Assembly (NCBI GenBank): GCA_943736015.1
Contig: OX031069.1
Span: 40,334,728 to 40,398,727 of the forward strand
Source of the DNA: Tridacna crocea
Lineage: Eukaryota; Mollusca; Bivalvia; Cardiida; Cardiidae
Direction: 5' to 3'
DNA: 64,000 nt
The notes beneath the pieces were generated by a model. That model did no database searches, was not told the DNA's origin, and worked only from the letters and a program-made list of their open reading frames with translations. Of this stretch, positions 31,361-41,954 are shown in pieces (positions within the stretch are counted from its first letter, which is position 1; the number at the start of each line of letters is the position of its first letter). The position numbers and the translations under genes are program-made.

Positions 31361-31975
31361 AAGTTAGATAAACTGATAAATACATTGCAGAAGAAAACCT
31401 TAGGACTTTAAGTGTAAGTGTCAAGAGGTTTCGAACATATCTTAACAAAAGTAGTGGAAGATATGAGACTATGCTTCAACTGTTTAGATCAAAAGTTGCC
31501 CAGGGAACAGACATTAAGAGAACGTTGGACAAATCGTTTCAGACTTTAAAGGTAAGTGTGGAAGTGACGGAAGCAGGGTAAAGAACTATATTATTTGTTC
31601 AAAAACTATTTAAGGGCCTCATTTCTTAACCAGAGTAATGTATAATGAATACATGCACTATCCAGTTAGGTTTGTTGTTTTGGTCACTGTGAGAAACCAT
31701 CAGAGAAAGTTAAGCTTCAGAACAAGTAAATTAGCATTGCTGGGATTGGCAAAATACTCTCTTTCTTGCCGAAGAAAACTTCTAACTTTTCGCAAAGAGG
31801 GTTTGTCGGTTCATTGGAAAAGATTTTGAAAAAAATCACAAAATTTGATTCAAAATGCTTCAAAATTCAGGGAATCTGTATGAACTTCAAACTACCAAAA
31901 GCTCATTCAAAACGAAAATCTGTAACTGTATTTTCGAAGAAGGGCAAAGTGATCAGCAGCAAAAATTAGTGATTA
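31361..31975 (+). other. Protein-like remnant of unknown origin
   Basis: A Met-less frame at about 31377-31580 reads KYIAEENLRTLSVSVKRFRT, then SSGRYETMLQLFRSKVAQG and KSFQTLK, rich in charged residues and followed by GTAAGT, a donor-like site. About 100 bp on, LSFRTSKLALLGLAKYSLSC and RRKLLTFRKEG lie in one frame, and a neighbouring frame carries KKITKFDSKCFKIQG. This may be a decayed mobile-element protein, but I cannot name the family, and chance is possible. Confidence 0.3.
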
Positions 31976-32059
31976 AATGACAGTGAACCTGGGCTAGGCA
32001 TTAGTGTTTAATTTTTCTGGGAAGCCGGACTTTTTTTTTTAAGAATGATGCACTATCAC

Positions 32060-32330
32060 TTCCGGCTTGGCACAGAGAAAAAGCAGACCAGAATTTGGCT
32101 GCAAATGATGAAGTTATTTATGGTTTAAAGACCTTGAAATCGTCTGGTCCAGGGTGAGTGACAAGTGAACATGAAACAGATGACACGGTCTTACTCTCTC
32201 GGGAAAAAAGGTAATGATTTTAGTGTCATCAGTGAATGGAATCCGTGTTTTTAATCTCGTTTGCGACCAAATAAACAATTTCTATTTTTTGTAAAGTTTA
32301 ACAGTAAAAAAAATCACACACACACGTGAG
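32060..32330 (+). repeat. Family M dispersed repeat, copy 3
   Basis: AATTTGGCTGCAAATGATGA, GTGAACATGAAACAGATGAC, TTACTCTCTCGGGAAAAAAG and TTTTTAATCTCGTTTGCG match the M copies at 25.6 and 26.5 kb. Confidence 0.65.
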
Positions 32331-32404
32331 AATTATTGGAAAAACGTCGATTTTTAGGCGATCGAAAATATTTGTGTGCAGAAAGCTGAGGATTCATCTA
32401 AAGC

Positions 32405-32868
32405 TTTTCAACAGTTTATCGAGAAACAATGGTGACTTATGATTTGATATTTCATGGTAACGACCTGAGAAAAATATCGATTTTGTATTTTTAACTCTTT
32501 GATTGAAGGCGAAAAAAAGTTGTTTCCGCACATTATTTTACAAGGTATTTAAACAGCGCGCCATTCAACCAAAGGGGAATATGACTTAATTTACGTGCTT
32601 TTACTCTACATTTCTTGCGCTTAACGTTATTTTATAACGAGTCGTAATGCAAAGGGGGTTGGTACTCTACAGGGAATTACCGAAATCAAAAGTTGGATTT
32701 TGACACAAGTCCCCAAAACGGTGGTTTATAGCATGAAGTAAATAGAGATTTTTTGTTGTCGGTGAAAGATTGAAATTTATTTCCACGAGTGAACATCGTG
32801 GTTAATATTTGCACGAGTAGTGCATTTTACCAATGATGTTCACCCAATGAAATAAATTTCAGTCTTTA
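32405..32868 (-). mobile_element. Family F element, reversed and diverged
   Basis: Runs from GATATTTCATGGTAACGACC through AGCATGAAGTAAATAGAG to a foldback GGTGAAAGATTGAAATTTAT / AATAAATTTCAGTCTTT with ACATCGTGGTTAATATT. The TGACGTCA of other copies is lost. Confidence 0.65.
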
Positions 32869-32870
32869 TA

Positions 32871-32956
32871 ATTATCGTCGGTTTACTTCGAAAACCTCGT
32901 AACTACAGCTTGTTACAAGCTGTAGTTACGAGATTTTTTAAGTAAACCGACGATAT
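32871..32956. mobile_element. Family E palindromic mini-element, copy 4
   Basis: ATTATCGTCGGTTTACTTCG, CAGCTTGTTACAAGCTG, TAAGTAAACCGACGATAT. Nearly perfect, immediately next to the reversed F element. Confidence 0.85.
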
Positions 32957-34240
32957 CTTCTATCTAGTTAACTAAAACGTAACGCTGGGGCAGTTGTATG
33001 CTCAATAAACTTTAATTCTATAAACGACACTTCTGTTAATTAGTTCTGCAAAACTATAGATGATGGAGCGAAATATGTTAAAATACGATATAGAAAGGGG
33101 AGATAGTTTCTTGTGTAGGGCCTGAAATTTTCTACATCATTTTTTAATGGCACTCGTAGATTTCTGTGTAAGTCAAAGTTACAGATTGAAACAATTATCT
33201 ATTTATTTACCTGCACAAAAATCCTTGATAGTGACCACACTGAATGAAGAGAGCAGACGTGCGTATCCAACAATGCAGAAGAAGGGATTCAACTGAATTT
33301 CTAGATCAATTGACTACGTACAGTGCTTTGGGTCGTCAATAACTCTTAAAAAGCGTTGTGAAGCCCTTGATATACAAAAGCTATATACGACCCTGTCGGC
33401 TTTGATACTGAAGAATTTAGAGGTGATGCCATACTGTTATTGCACAGCTGCTGTAAATTTTAGTGACGGTATGGGAAATACACCTCGTTTTGTCGTGCAT
33501 AATTCATGGGAGGAAGCCGTCTCTGGTTGCCCGTAATGCCTTTTGGGAATTCGACAGAAAATTGCTTTCATAGCAATGACATACGACGCTCGCCATCAAC
33601 GTTCCTATTTCATAACAGATCTGAGGCATATCACTTTAGTCGAGCCTAAGTGTGATTAGCAGCACAAAGTTTTCACAACTTTTTTGGTGTGTATTAGACT
33701 GTGTAGATGTCTGGATTTGTATGGAATATAACTCTTATCAAAGAGTTTTGAGCTATCTGCTTTAGTGGTGTTCCTTGATGGGTAAAACAATCGCGCGTAT
33801 ATATATATATATATTTTTTTTTTCGGCCACGCTGAAGATCCCACTTAAGGATCAAATGATAACCGAATGGTAGAGTTGTCATAAATCGAGGTTGTCCGAG
33901 CCACTGGTCGTTTATTGATGCATTTAGTCCCAAAATGATTTTATAGAACCATACACCTTACTGATAGCAAGCGTCTGACTTGTATCCAAATAAAGACGAA
34001 GATTACAGTTACAGCGAAAATGCTGTTAAGAACTGACCTCTTTTCAACTTGATATTTTCATGTATAAGGTCAAGATAATTCGCACCAATGGCTTAACTGA
34101 ATGAGTCGTTTTGTCGAGAAAAGGTCAAATTTCAAGTCACTGTATAAGGTAATTGGTATTTGATTGTCTTAGACTGAGCGTCTACTTGTTCATATTTAGC
34201 AAATACTCTTTCCAACTTCTTATTTTTTTTTTTTTTTTTT
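32957..34240. other. Unassigned sequence
   Basis: TA repeat at about 33797-33815 followed by T run; T run at 34223-34240. No gene recognised. Confidence 0.4.
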
Positions 34241-34244
34241 GAAG

Positions 34245-34395
34245 CGGATTTCAAACGAGATTAAAACAAACCATGTACTGGTCAGGTAAGCAAATTGTGA
34301 ACTGTCAAAATTCATACATTGTAACGTTAAAAGGATACAGCCGTGACAAGTTCCCAAGTCCCCTGCGACCTGACTACTATACAATGTATACTAGT
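34245..34395 (+). repeat. Family U/S fragments
   Basis: GTCAGGTAAGCAAATTGTGA and CATACATTGTAACGTTAA match family U at 56.1 kb; AGCCGTGACAAGTTCCCAAG plus TCCCCTGCGACCTGAC matches the right arm of the S inverted repeat at 53.7 kb. Confidence 0.6.
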
Positions 34396-34521
34396 ATTTA
34401 CTAGTATTTACTTTGTGTTAAGGAAGGAAAACGGTGTTTTCAGGTATGCTACCGTGCAGCAAAAGTCAATCAAGCTGAAAGTTTGGGTTCAGGGGCATAA
34501 AACTACTTTCGTGAACTAGAC

Positions 34522-34873
34522 CGTTGTCTACGCATCTCATATTCTTCGAAGATTCGACCTATCTTATATGACGCATCACTCTCCACAATATCGGGGAGAT
34601 TGTAGTAATACGCGCTTTAAAGTAGCGATGGAGGGAATAGCTTTTATCAATACGTTTGAGGAAATATCGGGTCTGTTTTAGCTCCAGATTTCTCTAAACT
34701 GCTGCTCATAGCTGAATGAAACGCACCAGGTAGCGTTTCATTGCGTAAACGTTTATTCTAGTTTGAAATTTAAAGTAACGGTTGTCGCGTAGAAAAGTAG
34801 CCCGGTTCTGTACTGAGGATGCCCAAATTAGATATATGAGTATTTGTAGAATGCCATCTAGCGGGAGATAATG
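34522..34873 (+). mobile_element. Family G element with perfect 9-bp duplication
   Basis: CGTTGTCTACGCATCTCATA start and CTAGCGGGAGATAATG end, flanked by GAACTAGAC at 34513-34521 and 34874-34882. The ends show only a weak inverted match (CGTTGTCT / CATTATCT on the other strand). Confidence 0.9.
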
Positions 34874-34882
34874 GAACTAGAC

Positions 34883-35334
34883 AACAGTTTACTGTAATAT
34901 CATCTTTTTGTATTACCGGGAAAACGAAATAAAAGTTTGAATGTGAAAAATAGGTTAAATTTTTAGACAAAATGTAAACTTGTTCGTGACGAACAAAACA
35001 CTGTCTGGGTTAATGCAGAAAAGGCTTTCATCCAAGTGTATTCCAATTATCTAGATTTTAGGCTATTCAGTTTCGCTTGTAAATGACCGAGACTTATAAT
35101 TAGCCGGTTCCCCGGCGTGTTGTTTCATTTACAATTCGAGAACAAAATGACATTTCCTAGCCACACTCTTAATTAATCAATGTCTACTTCCCACCCTATA
35201 TATTTCGTAACCTTTATCTCGCTTCAATCTGAAATTATTTACACATTTGTTTATAATGAACAGTTTAGACCTAGGTCAGTGTGTACGGAACTACAGTCAT
35301 TTTTGAAAAGCCCTTCACCATAAAGTAAGAACAC
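34883..35334. other. Unassigned sequence
   Basis: No gene or repeat recognised. Confidence 0.4.
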
Positions 35335-35515
35335 GTGACCAAGTGAAGGCAAAAGGTAACCGATGGGGGTCAAATGAAGGCAAAAAATAAACGACATAAT
35401 TATGTCAAATGAAGGCAAAAAGTAAACGAGAGGTCAAATGAGGGCAAAAAGTAAACGACAGAGGTCAAACGAAGGCAAAAAGTAAACGACAGAGGTCAAA
35501 TGAAGGCAAAGTTAA
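35335..35515 (+). repeat. About six 30-bp tandem units
   Basis: GAGGTCAAATGAAGGCAAAA then AGTAAACGAC, repeated with small indels. The array stops at the TTAA that starts the next family A copy. Confidence 0.9.
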
Positions 35516-35762
35516 CCCTTAACCTGCTAAATTACGTAGCCAATTACTCCATACATACTCCTTTCTACGCATTGCTTGTAGGAGCCTTTGGAAAACATTG
35601 TGACAAAAGGTGAAATTACTCGTGACGAGTAATTTCACCTTTTGTCACAATGTTTTCTATGATATCAAAGTGTCATATACCCATCAGAAACTGCTTCATC
35701 CTTGCTATTATTTAGGGTCAATTAGAGATACCATTGAAATGCCTTGTGGGGTAAAGGGTTAA
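35512..35762 (+). mobile_element. Family A variant with a different perfect hairpin
   Basis: TTAA 35512-35515 and 35759-35762. Hairpin AACATTGTGACAAAAGGTGA, AATTACTCGTGACGAGTAAT, TCACCTTTTGTCACAATGTT. The palindrome is perfect although its sequence differs from the standard A arm at about seven positions. The flanking sequence is poorly related to other A copies. Confidence 0.85.
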
Positions 35763-35983
35763 CTTTTACCAAACGACAAAATTTTATAGTGGTCCAAATT
35801 GAAAGCACTTACAGACGACAAAATAAATGTGACTAAAGAATTGAAATTTGTTTTAGGAAGGACAGAAAACATTGTGGGAAAAGGAGAAAATGATGGTTAT
35901 CGGCATTTTCTCCTTTTTCCACAATGTTTTCATAAGGCTTTCACAGAGGTGTTAAAAGTAGGGATTGTGTGATAAAGGGTTAA
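35759..35983 (-). mobile_element. Full-length family A MITE sharing a TTAA
   Basis: Uses TTAA 35759-35762 as its left flank and 35980-35983 as its right. CCAAACGACAAAATTTTATA, TTACAGACGACAAAATAAAT, hairpin around GATGGTTATCGGC (one arm mutated). Confidence 0.9.
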
Positions 35984-36019
35984 ACGAAACAAAAACCGAT
36001 AATATACTTTTTTGAATAT

Positions 36020-36170
36020 TGCTCTTTGAAACATAATGCTTTGAAGAAAAAAAATCATTATTGGACAGTGTAGATCTTAAATCAGACCACACGTGTGTAC
36101 GTTCTGTGCAGTCTGATCGATCTACACTATCCGCAAAAGGTCATGGAGTCGCACTTAGCAGCGTCAGTAT
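36020..36170 (+). mobile_element. Family B MITE
   Basis: ATTATTGGACAGTGTAGATC, centre with an added ACACGTGTGTACG, then TGCAGTCTGATCGATCTACA and TATCCGCAAAAGGTCATGG. Loop enlarged by a small insertion. Confidence 0.8.
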
Positions 36171-36824
36171 TAATTCATACAATTACAAGGGATGCATATT
36201 ATTCTAAGTTTGACAATGTGTCAAAGTATCCTTGGTCAAAGTTTCAAGAGCTATTAGATAAATAAAGAGTAAAACTAGAATTAAAGATAGGTAACATCCT
36301 TACAGTTAGAAAAAAAAGTCAACACCTTTACAGTTAGGAAAAAAATAACCTTTGATACGCTGTTGAATAGTTCAGATTTTGGTCTGCAAATACGAATCGC
36401 TGATGTATATGGTATGCAAACACATTTTATATCCATTACCGATGTATATACATGTAGTATAGGGGATATATATATATATATATTGGCAGTCCTCCACTTA
36501 CAACCGGATGTTCTACGTCTAAAACATGGTTTCTTTGATGGCTCCCAGAAAATGAAATGCATTTTCTATCAGTCGAAATCTGTGCACACTTACATGGGCA
36601 ATATTATGAAGATACAAAAATGATCATGGTTCGATGAAATAATGGATGAAATGTGTTAAACGCTGGCTGAAAACAATTAAGAGGTGTACCCTTAAAAGTT
36701 GTCAACATTCAATCACAGATTCTAGGCTACATATCTTTCACAACCACCTTCCTCTTTACATAGCAATGTGTTGTTGTAATACTCTGTCATGTAATAACGA
36801 GTTATTGTCCGGAATATTATGGTT
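36171..36824. other. Unassigned sequence with AT repeat
   Basis: TATATATATATATA at about 36467-36482. The 93-residue and 86-residue frames overlap on opposite strands and look random. Confidence 0.4.
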
Positions 36825-37000
36825 TGTATAGCATTGCGGATGTGGAGAAATTGTTGGCAGCCAGCATTTTCTCCATTTCCCGCAGTGTTTGATAACTCAT
36901 TAAAAGAAACCCAAGCATTTGATCCAAACTTAATTTGTCCATTGCAAAAGCTTTTAGTTTTGGACAAGTCCACATTTTCCAGCGTGGAAAAGAGCTAATT
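36825..37000 (+). mobile_element. Degenerate family A MITE
   Basis: GCGGATGTGGAGAAATTG, GCCAGCATTTTCTCCATTTC, CCGCAGTGTTTGATAACTC, then GCTTTTAGTTTTGGACAAGT. The left end is lost. Confidence 0.6.
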
Positions 37001-37250
37001 TCCAATGTTTTAATGTGTATGACATTGTGAATGGAAAGAATTTGCTGACGGCCAGCATTTTACTTTTCCTTCACTCTTACTTCTCTTTTCCATTATAATT
37101 ATAATTATTATCCGTTTTTTTTTTGTCTCATGAAAACAATTTGCTCCTTAACCATATTTAATTGTCGACTCCAAATGTTGGAGTCACAATTGAACTGCAG
37201 CCCGCAAATACTTTCAATTTGGACAAGTCTTCATTCGTAGATGGTTATAC
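37001..37250 (+). mobile_element. Very degenerate family A MITE
   Basis: GACGGCCAGCATTTTACTTT, later CCCGCAAATACTTTCAATTT plus GGACAAGTCTTCATT. Only end and half hairpin remain. Lies directly after the preceding A copy. Confidence 0.5.
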
Positions 37251-37309
37251 CAGATTTGTTAATATTTGTTTAATTAATTACTTTTTACCAGTGTCACTTA
37301 TCTAACTCT

Positions 37310-37465
37310 CTTCCTAATGTCAACCTACAAGTAACATGTTACGAATTCATTTGTAAATTGGTTCATTGTCATTTTTGTCTGTATATGTATTGTAACAATT
37401 TATATGTATAGACTAGAAGCTGTACAAGCTTATGTCGAATAAAAATATGTCTATGTCTATATCAC
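37310..37465 (+). mobile_element. Possible LINE 3' tail
   Basis: GTCTGTATATGTATTGTAAC, GCTTATGTCGAATAAAAATA and a short repeated TATGTC at the end resemble the 3' UTR and simple-repeat tail of a LINE. No coding part adjoins it. Confidence 0.35.
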
Positions 37466-37910
37466 AACAACAGCTCATTTGTTCATATATCCTCCAATGC
37501 ACTATTGCTAGGCTTGGGCTCTCAAATTACTTGCCTAAGGAAGTTTCCACGAAAGCTCCGGCACTCCTTGACTGTTATTTAGTCAATGAGTACGGGCCTA
37601 GCCTAGTTTGTCACATTTTGAAAGCAATACTGTTTACATTATCAGTTCCATTAATTGAGTTTGGAAATTTTCACTGCATCTGGCAGCCATTGTCAAAGAC
37701 ATATTTTTTGAGGTAACATATAGTGTTTTTAATGTCGTGTTCAGGCTTTAAGCATGACAGCTGGAAGTGACAACAGTAATGGGAATTGCAGAAATTATTA
37801 CAGAAAAAAAAGAATACCTAATAATTACGACAGCACAGAGGTCTTGCGTGACTCTATTATTAACCCTCTATACCCAGCTGCAAAACTTATAAGTAGCTGT
37901 AAAACTTGTA
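37466..37910. other. Unassigned sequence
   Basis: A 94-residue frame (37432-37716) begins in the tail described before and has no recognisable domain. Confidence 0.4.
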
Positions 37911-38143
37911 TTAACCCATTACCACACAATCCCTACTTTTGACGCCCCTGAGAAAGAAGCCTTTAGAAAACATTGCGAGAAAAGGAGAAAATGCTGGTAA
38001 CCAGCATTTTCTCCTTTTCCCACAATGTTTTCTACCCTTTCCAAATATTTTTTTTCAATTTTTGATTCACATTCATTTTGTCGTCTGCTAATGATTTCAA
38101 ATTTGACAGATCCAAAATTTTGTAAAATGGAAAATAGGTAAAG
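37911..38143 (+). mobile_element. Near full-length family A MITE
   Basis: TTAACCCATTACCACACAAT, a strong hairpin AACATTGCGAGAAAAGGAGA with complement around GCTGGTAACCAGC, then GTCGTCTGCTAATGATTTC. The right TTAA is lost (AAAATAGGTAAAG). Confidence 0.9.
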
Positions 38144-38644
38144 CCCCATACACTCTTTGATGAAAAAATGAGGCATAGAAGTCAAAGTAGGCCGCCCTTG
38201 GATAGGTATACACCACTTTCAGAAAAGATAACAAAACTTTGTTTACTACACCGAAGCTCTGCTAACTCCCTGGCTTTTAACTGCGGCTAACTTACCTTCT
38301 GCTGACAGTGAAGATCAATATGTGTCTGAACAGGACGTTAACGACATGGACATCCACTAAAAAAACACTTTTAAAATAGCAAAACTTGGGGTTTTACTAT
38401 CGGCTTAAAAATTTCATTCCACTTATTAAGTAGGATAAGGCTCAATGGGACAAATACCAGGGGAGAAGAGGGGGGGAACCTTCATGCACATTTCATGACA
38501 GGACCCGAAATATGGTAATGAGGTGTGGGGTAATTTGCATACTGGAGGAATGTTTTAGACTTACAAAAAAAAAAAGAGGAAAATTCATATTTAGTCCGAA
38601 GTATTTTCATTTCACGGTTCGATGGGGCTGGTTTTTTGATACCG
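38144..38644. other. Unassigned sequence
   Basis: No gene or repeat recognised. Confidence 0.4.
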
Positions 38645-38725
38645 ACGCTTTGTTAGAACTACTTTTGAAATAAAATGGATATTTCAAATATCCATTTTAT
38701 TTCAAAAGTGGTTCTAACAATGCTT
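38645..38725. mobile_element. Near-perfect palindrome, family Q
   Basis: TTGTTAGAACTACTTTTGAA plus ATAAAATGG pairs with CCATTTTATTTCAAAAGTGG plus TTCTAACAA. About 34-base arms, one mismatch, almost no loop. Ends 3 bp before a family A TTAA. Confidence 0.85.
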
Positions 38726-38728
38726 TGT

Positions 38729-38957
38729 TTAACCCTTTTCCAAACAATCCCTGGTTTTTACGGGTCTGGAATAGTAGCCTTTTGAAAACATTGTGGGAAA
38801 AGGAGAAAATGCTGGTAACCAGAATTTTCTCCTTTTCCCACAATGTTTTCTACCCTATCATAGACAGAAATCATCTTTTCCGCAAGAGTTGAAATGTCGT
38901 CTGCAAATGCTTTCAGTTTGGTCTAGTCCAAGAGTTTGTCGTTTGGGAAAGGGTTAA
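38729..38957 (+). mobile_element. Full-length family A MITE
   Basis: TTAA 38729-38732 and 38954-38957, TIRs TTAACCCTTTTCCAAAC and GTTTGGGAAAGGGTTAA perfectly complementary over 17 bases. Hairpin with one centre mismatch (AACCAGAATTTT). The best copy for defining the ends. Confidence 0.95.
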
Positions 38958-39675
38958 TTTCTGCTTTGTGCGCCAGTCTGTAAGTCTCCTCTTTTATCCT
39001 TCGCTTGGGTGACAGGAATCCCCGTAAACATACAAGCGCCATTATCAATTTACCATCATCCATTTTTTTTCCCGACATCTTGATGATTTTGAGCAGAGAA
39101 AATGCAAAAAATGGGGAAAGTTGGATTACAATGTACAGCAGAAGACAGCTGCCAGACATACTGTTTGACTTGTTTGTGAACGGGTAGAAACGGTAGGTAT
39201 GAAAGGAACAAAATATTATTTCTTAGCATGTTTTCTTTTTTCTGCAATATGGCAAGAAGGGAAATTGCTGGTCACAATTTTGTTTAGCCAGTCTGAAGTT
39301 GTATTCCTTTCAAATTCAGAAAATGTAAGATAATAAGATAAATTCTTATGAAAGGTTGGTAAAAACAGGCTCAGACTGAACTAAAAGTGCATTTTGATAT
39401 TGGATCTTGTTTTGTCAATCCCACAGATAAAACTTCTGCTGGGTTACAGTTGACAGTATTTTCAGCCAATGCAAGGATTACATATTTGGCGATAAAAGAT
39501 TTAGTACTACGCATCATTGAATGGTTCCCGGCAAGAAAAATCCAGAGAACAAATTGAACTTTATATAAGGAGACTTATCTACAATGGTATAGGGATTGGA
39601 CTTAAAAATATAAAGAGTACAGTTTTCAAAGATCAAAAATAGGATTGAATATGTTTCATTATTGCATAAAACGTG
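38958..39675. other. Unassigned sequence
   Basis: Overlapping frames of 60-78 residues on both strands; none recognisable. Confidence 0.4.
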
Positions 39676-40384
39676 CCTTTTCGGGCCGTTATAAGCATGT
39701 ATTTACGGGTAAAAATCGGGCGGTTAACGGAAGAAAACGTGTATTAATCAGTAAATTCACGCGCCGTTAACGCCCGGGTTTGTACTATCAATATCCTCGA
39801 TTCGGGCCTACCTTGTAAACAACGTTTGTCCTTGTCAGATTTTCCCTAGACTCCGACCATCAAACTGTAGGAATTCGTACCATATTCGATCCTTTCCATG
39901 GCATGTCTTTGATGATATTAGTACACCACAAACAAACCTTTGCACAGAATCTCAGTTTAATCGAGATCTGAACAAAAATTCACCTGTGAAATGTACTCTA
40001 AACCAGCTACATCCCACCCACTTTTTAACGTGATCGGTCCGCCTCGCTTGATGTATATCGAACCCTCTGTCGCCTTCAGTTACAGAAATTCGTAACCACG
40101 CATTCATCCTAGTTGTAATCGTCCAAGTGTGTGCAAGTTTATTCCACATAAGTCCAGTGTACACGTATTAAAAATCAATAAAAGTGTATTTACAGAGAGA
40201 GAATCAAAACTGGCATACAGGACTAACGGCCCTTTCCTAATCGTAACAAAAACTTCTTCGCCGACTTCCGGTTTTGACCCATTTGCGTACAGTACATTTG
40301 AAATTCGCTTATTTGCATTTTTATGGAAATATTTTTGCTATCTGTGCAAATTATTATTAGAATACCTTTACTTTATGCAATAAT
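39676..40384. other. Mostly unassigned, with a CCGTTAACG-rich stretch
   Basis: GGGCGGTTAACGGAAGAAAA and GCGCCGTTAACGCCCGGG form an imperfect inverted pair at about 39716-39777, similar in style to the following foldback. Confidence 0.45.
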
Positions 40385-40530
40385 AGCGTTAATTCACGTT
40401 TTTTTCGGTCGTTAACATTCGCAGAGGCCCTCAAAATACTTAAACACCCTCGTGCTTCGCACTCGGGCGTTAAAGCATTTTTCGGGCCTCTTCGAATGTT
40501 AACGACCTCAAAAACGTGAATTAACCCTAT
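40385..40530. mobile_element. Long foldback element
   Basis: GTTAATTCACGTTTTTTTCG, GTCGTTAACATTCG, AGAGGCCC pair with GGGCCTCTTCGAATGTTAAC, GACCTCAAAAACGTG, AATTAAC. Loop contains CTCGTGCTTCGCACTCG. Confidence 0.8.
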
Positions 40531-40689
40531 ATTAAACATTTATGCTGGGGAGTCATACGAGAATACTTCATAAAGCGTAGATTATTACATGCCATTTCAA
40601 AGCTATATTGCCCGCAATATCATTGAATATTAAAAGTTGCGCAGATTTAATCTGGATAATAGGATGAGAGTGTTAATAGCGAATGAAAG

Positions 40690-40970
40690 CCGATGTAATG
40701 CAGTGAAATGGTCCTCCTCTACAAAAGGACCCGGGTCATTATTCTACGTAGAGAAATGACCCCAGAAGTCATGTCACTATGTAGACGAATGACCAGTCAT
40801 TATTCTACATAGAGAAATGACCGTTTGGGTTCATTTCTGCACGTAGAATAATGACCCTGGTCTTTCCTCTACGTAGAGAAATAACCCATGGGTCATTCCT
40901 CTATGTAGAGAAATGACCCATAGGCCATTTTGTGGGGAAGAGCCATTTCTCTGCATTATACCTGCACCCA
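40690..40970. mobile_element. Family J nested-palindrome element
   Basis: CGATGTAATGCAGTGAAATG start and GCCATTTCTCTGCATTATAC end. Several CTACGTAGAGAAATGACC units. The right end and flank are duplicated 240 bp downstream. Confidence 0.8.
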
Positions 40971-41068
40971 TAATGACGGGTGTATACGTATTCGTCTATA
41001 TTAGCAAGATGTTCACATTTCAGACAGCTTCATTGACTTTCCTCTTTAGGTGTTGGCTCTTGTACTTC

Positions 41069-41430
41069 CTGACCTTTTACAACATAAATCGGGGTTTTAA
41101 CGATCCTGTTGAAATGGACGTTTGGAAACAGAGCGAATTTCTCTATGTAGAGAAATGATCAATGGGCCATTTTGTAGGGGAGGGCCATTTCCCTGCATTA
41201 TACCTGCACCCAAAATGACGGGTGTATACGTATTCGTCTATCTTAGAAAGTCTTCCATATTGAAATGGGCCTTTGGAAAAAGAGGGAAAGTAGAAAATGC
41301 TGGTAGTGAGTATTTTAACCTTGACTCTAGATGCTGCCTTCATTCTCAACATTTTAGATCATTTGATTTGTCGTCTGCAAATGCTTTCAAATTGGAAAAA
41401 TCTAAAATTTTATCGTCTTGTAATGGTTTA
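41069..41430 (+). mobile_element. Family A MITE split by a duplicated J end
   Basis: GACCTTTTACAACATAAATC, GGGGTTTTAACGATCCTG at the left; then 41137-41250 duplicates 40897-41010 (J right end plus GACGGGTGTATACGTATTCG); then GGGCCTTTGGAAAAAGAGGG and GTCGTCTGCAAATGCTTTC. The A element was interrupted after insertion. Confidence 0.65.
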
Positions 41431-41602
41431 AACAGATTAGTCCATAATAGGCGCCCATTAGTTATATTTTCAGTGCTCTTTTGGGCAAGCCCAGAAAGAT
41501 TCTCCTGTATTTTCTTCATGTTGATACTTGGCATCCGAGGAGTTAAAACAAAAAGGTTACCACGTGGTAACTAATGAAATCCATCATAGAAGAAATACAT
41601 TA

Positions 41603-41835
41603 TTAATCCTTTACCACACAATAACATGTTTCAACCACCTTGACGAGAAAGTCTTTGGAGAACAAAATGAGAGAAAGAAAAAGGAAAATGTCGGTACCCA
41701 ACCATTTATTATTCTCTCTCGTTTTCTACCCTTCCAATGAAAAATCTCAGTCTTTGAGTCATACTCAATTCGTCGTCTGCAAGTGCTTTTAATTTGATGC
41801 AGTCGAGAATTTTACCGTTTGGTAAAGAGTTTTAA
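41603..41835 (+). mobile_element. Family A MITE with rearranged hairpin
   Basis: TTAA 41603-41606 and 41832-41835. AAAATGAGAGAAAGAAAAAG and ATTCTCTCTCGTTTTCTACC replace the usual arms. Outer flanks are typical: CCTTTACCACACAATAAC and GTTTGGTAAAGAGTTTTAA. Confidence 0.8.
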
Positions 41836-41954
41836 AATTCTTTGTCGTAAAATCCCGTATTCTGAGGGAAAACCCTTTTTCATACCAATGTGGAAAAGGA
41901 GAAATTCTGGTAAATAGAAGAAAGGAAAACTATCATGCTGCTAAAAGAAAAAAA

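Noticed and set aside
41122-41574. 150-residue ORF
   Set aside because: Runs across a J end duplicate and a family A element, so it is a chimera of repeats.
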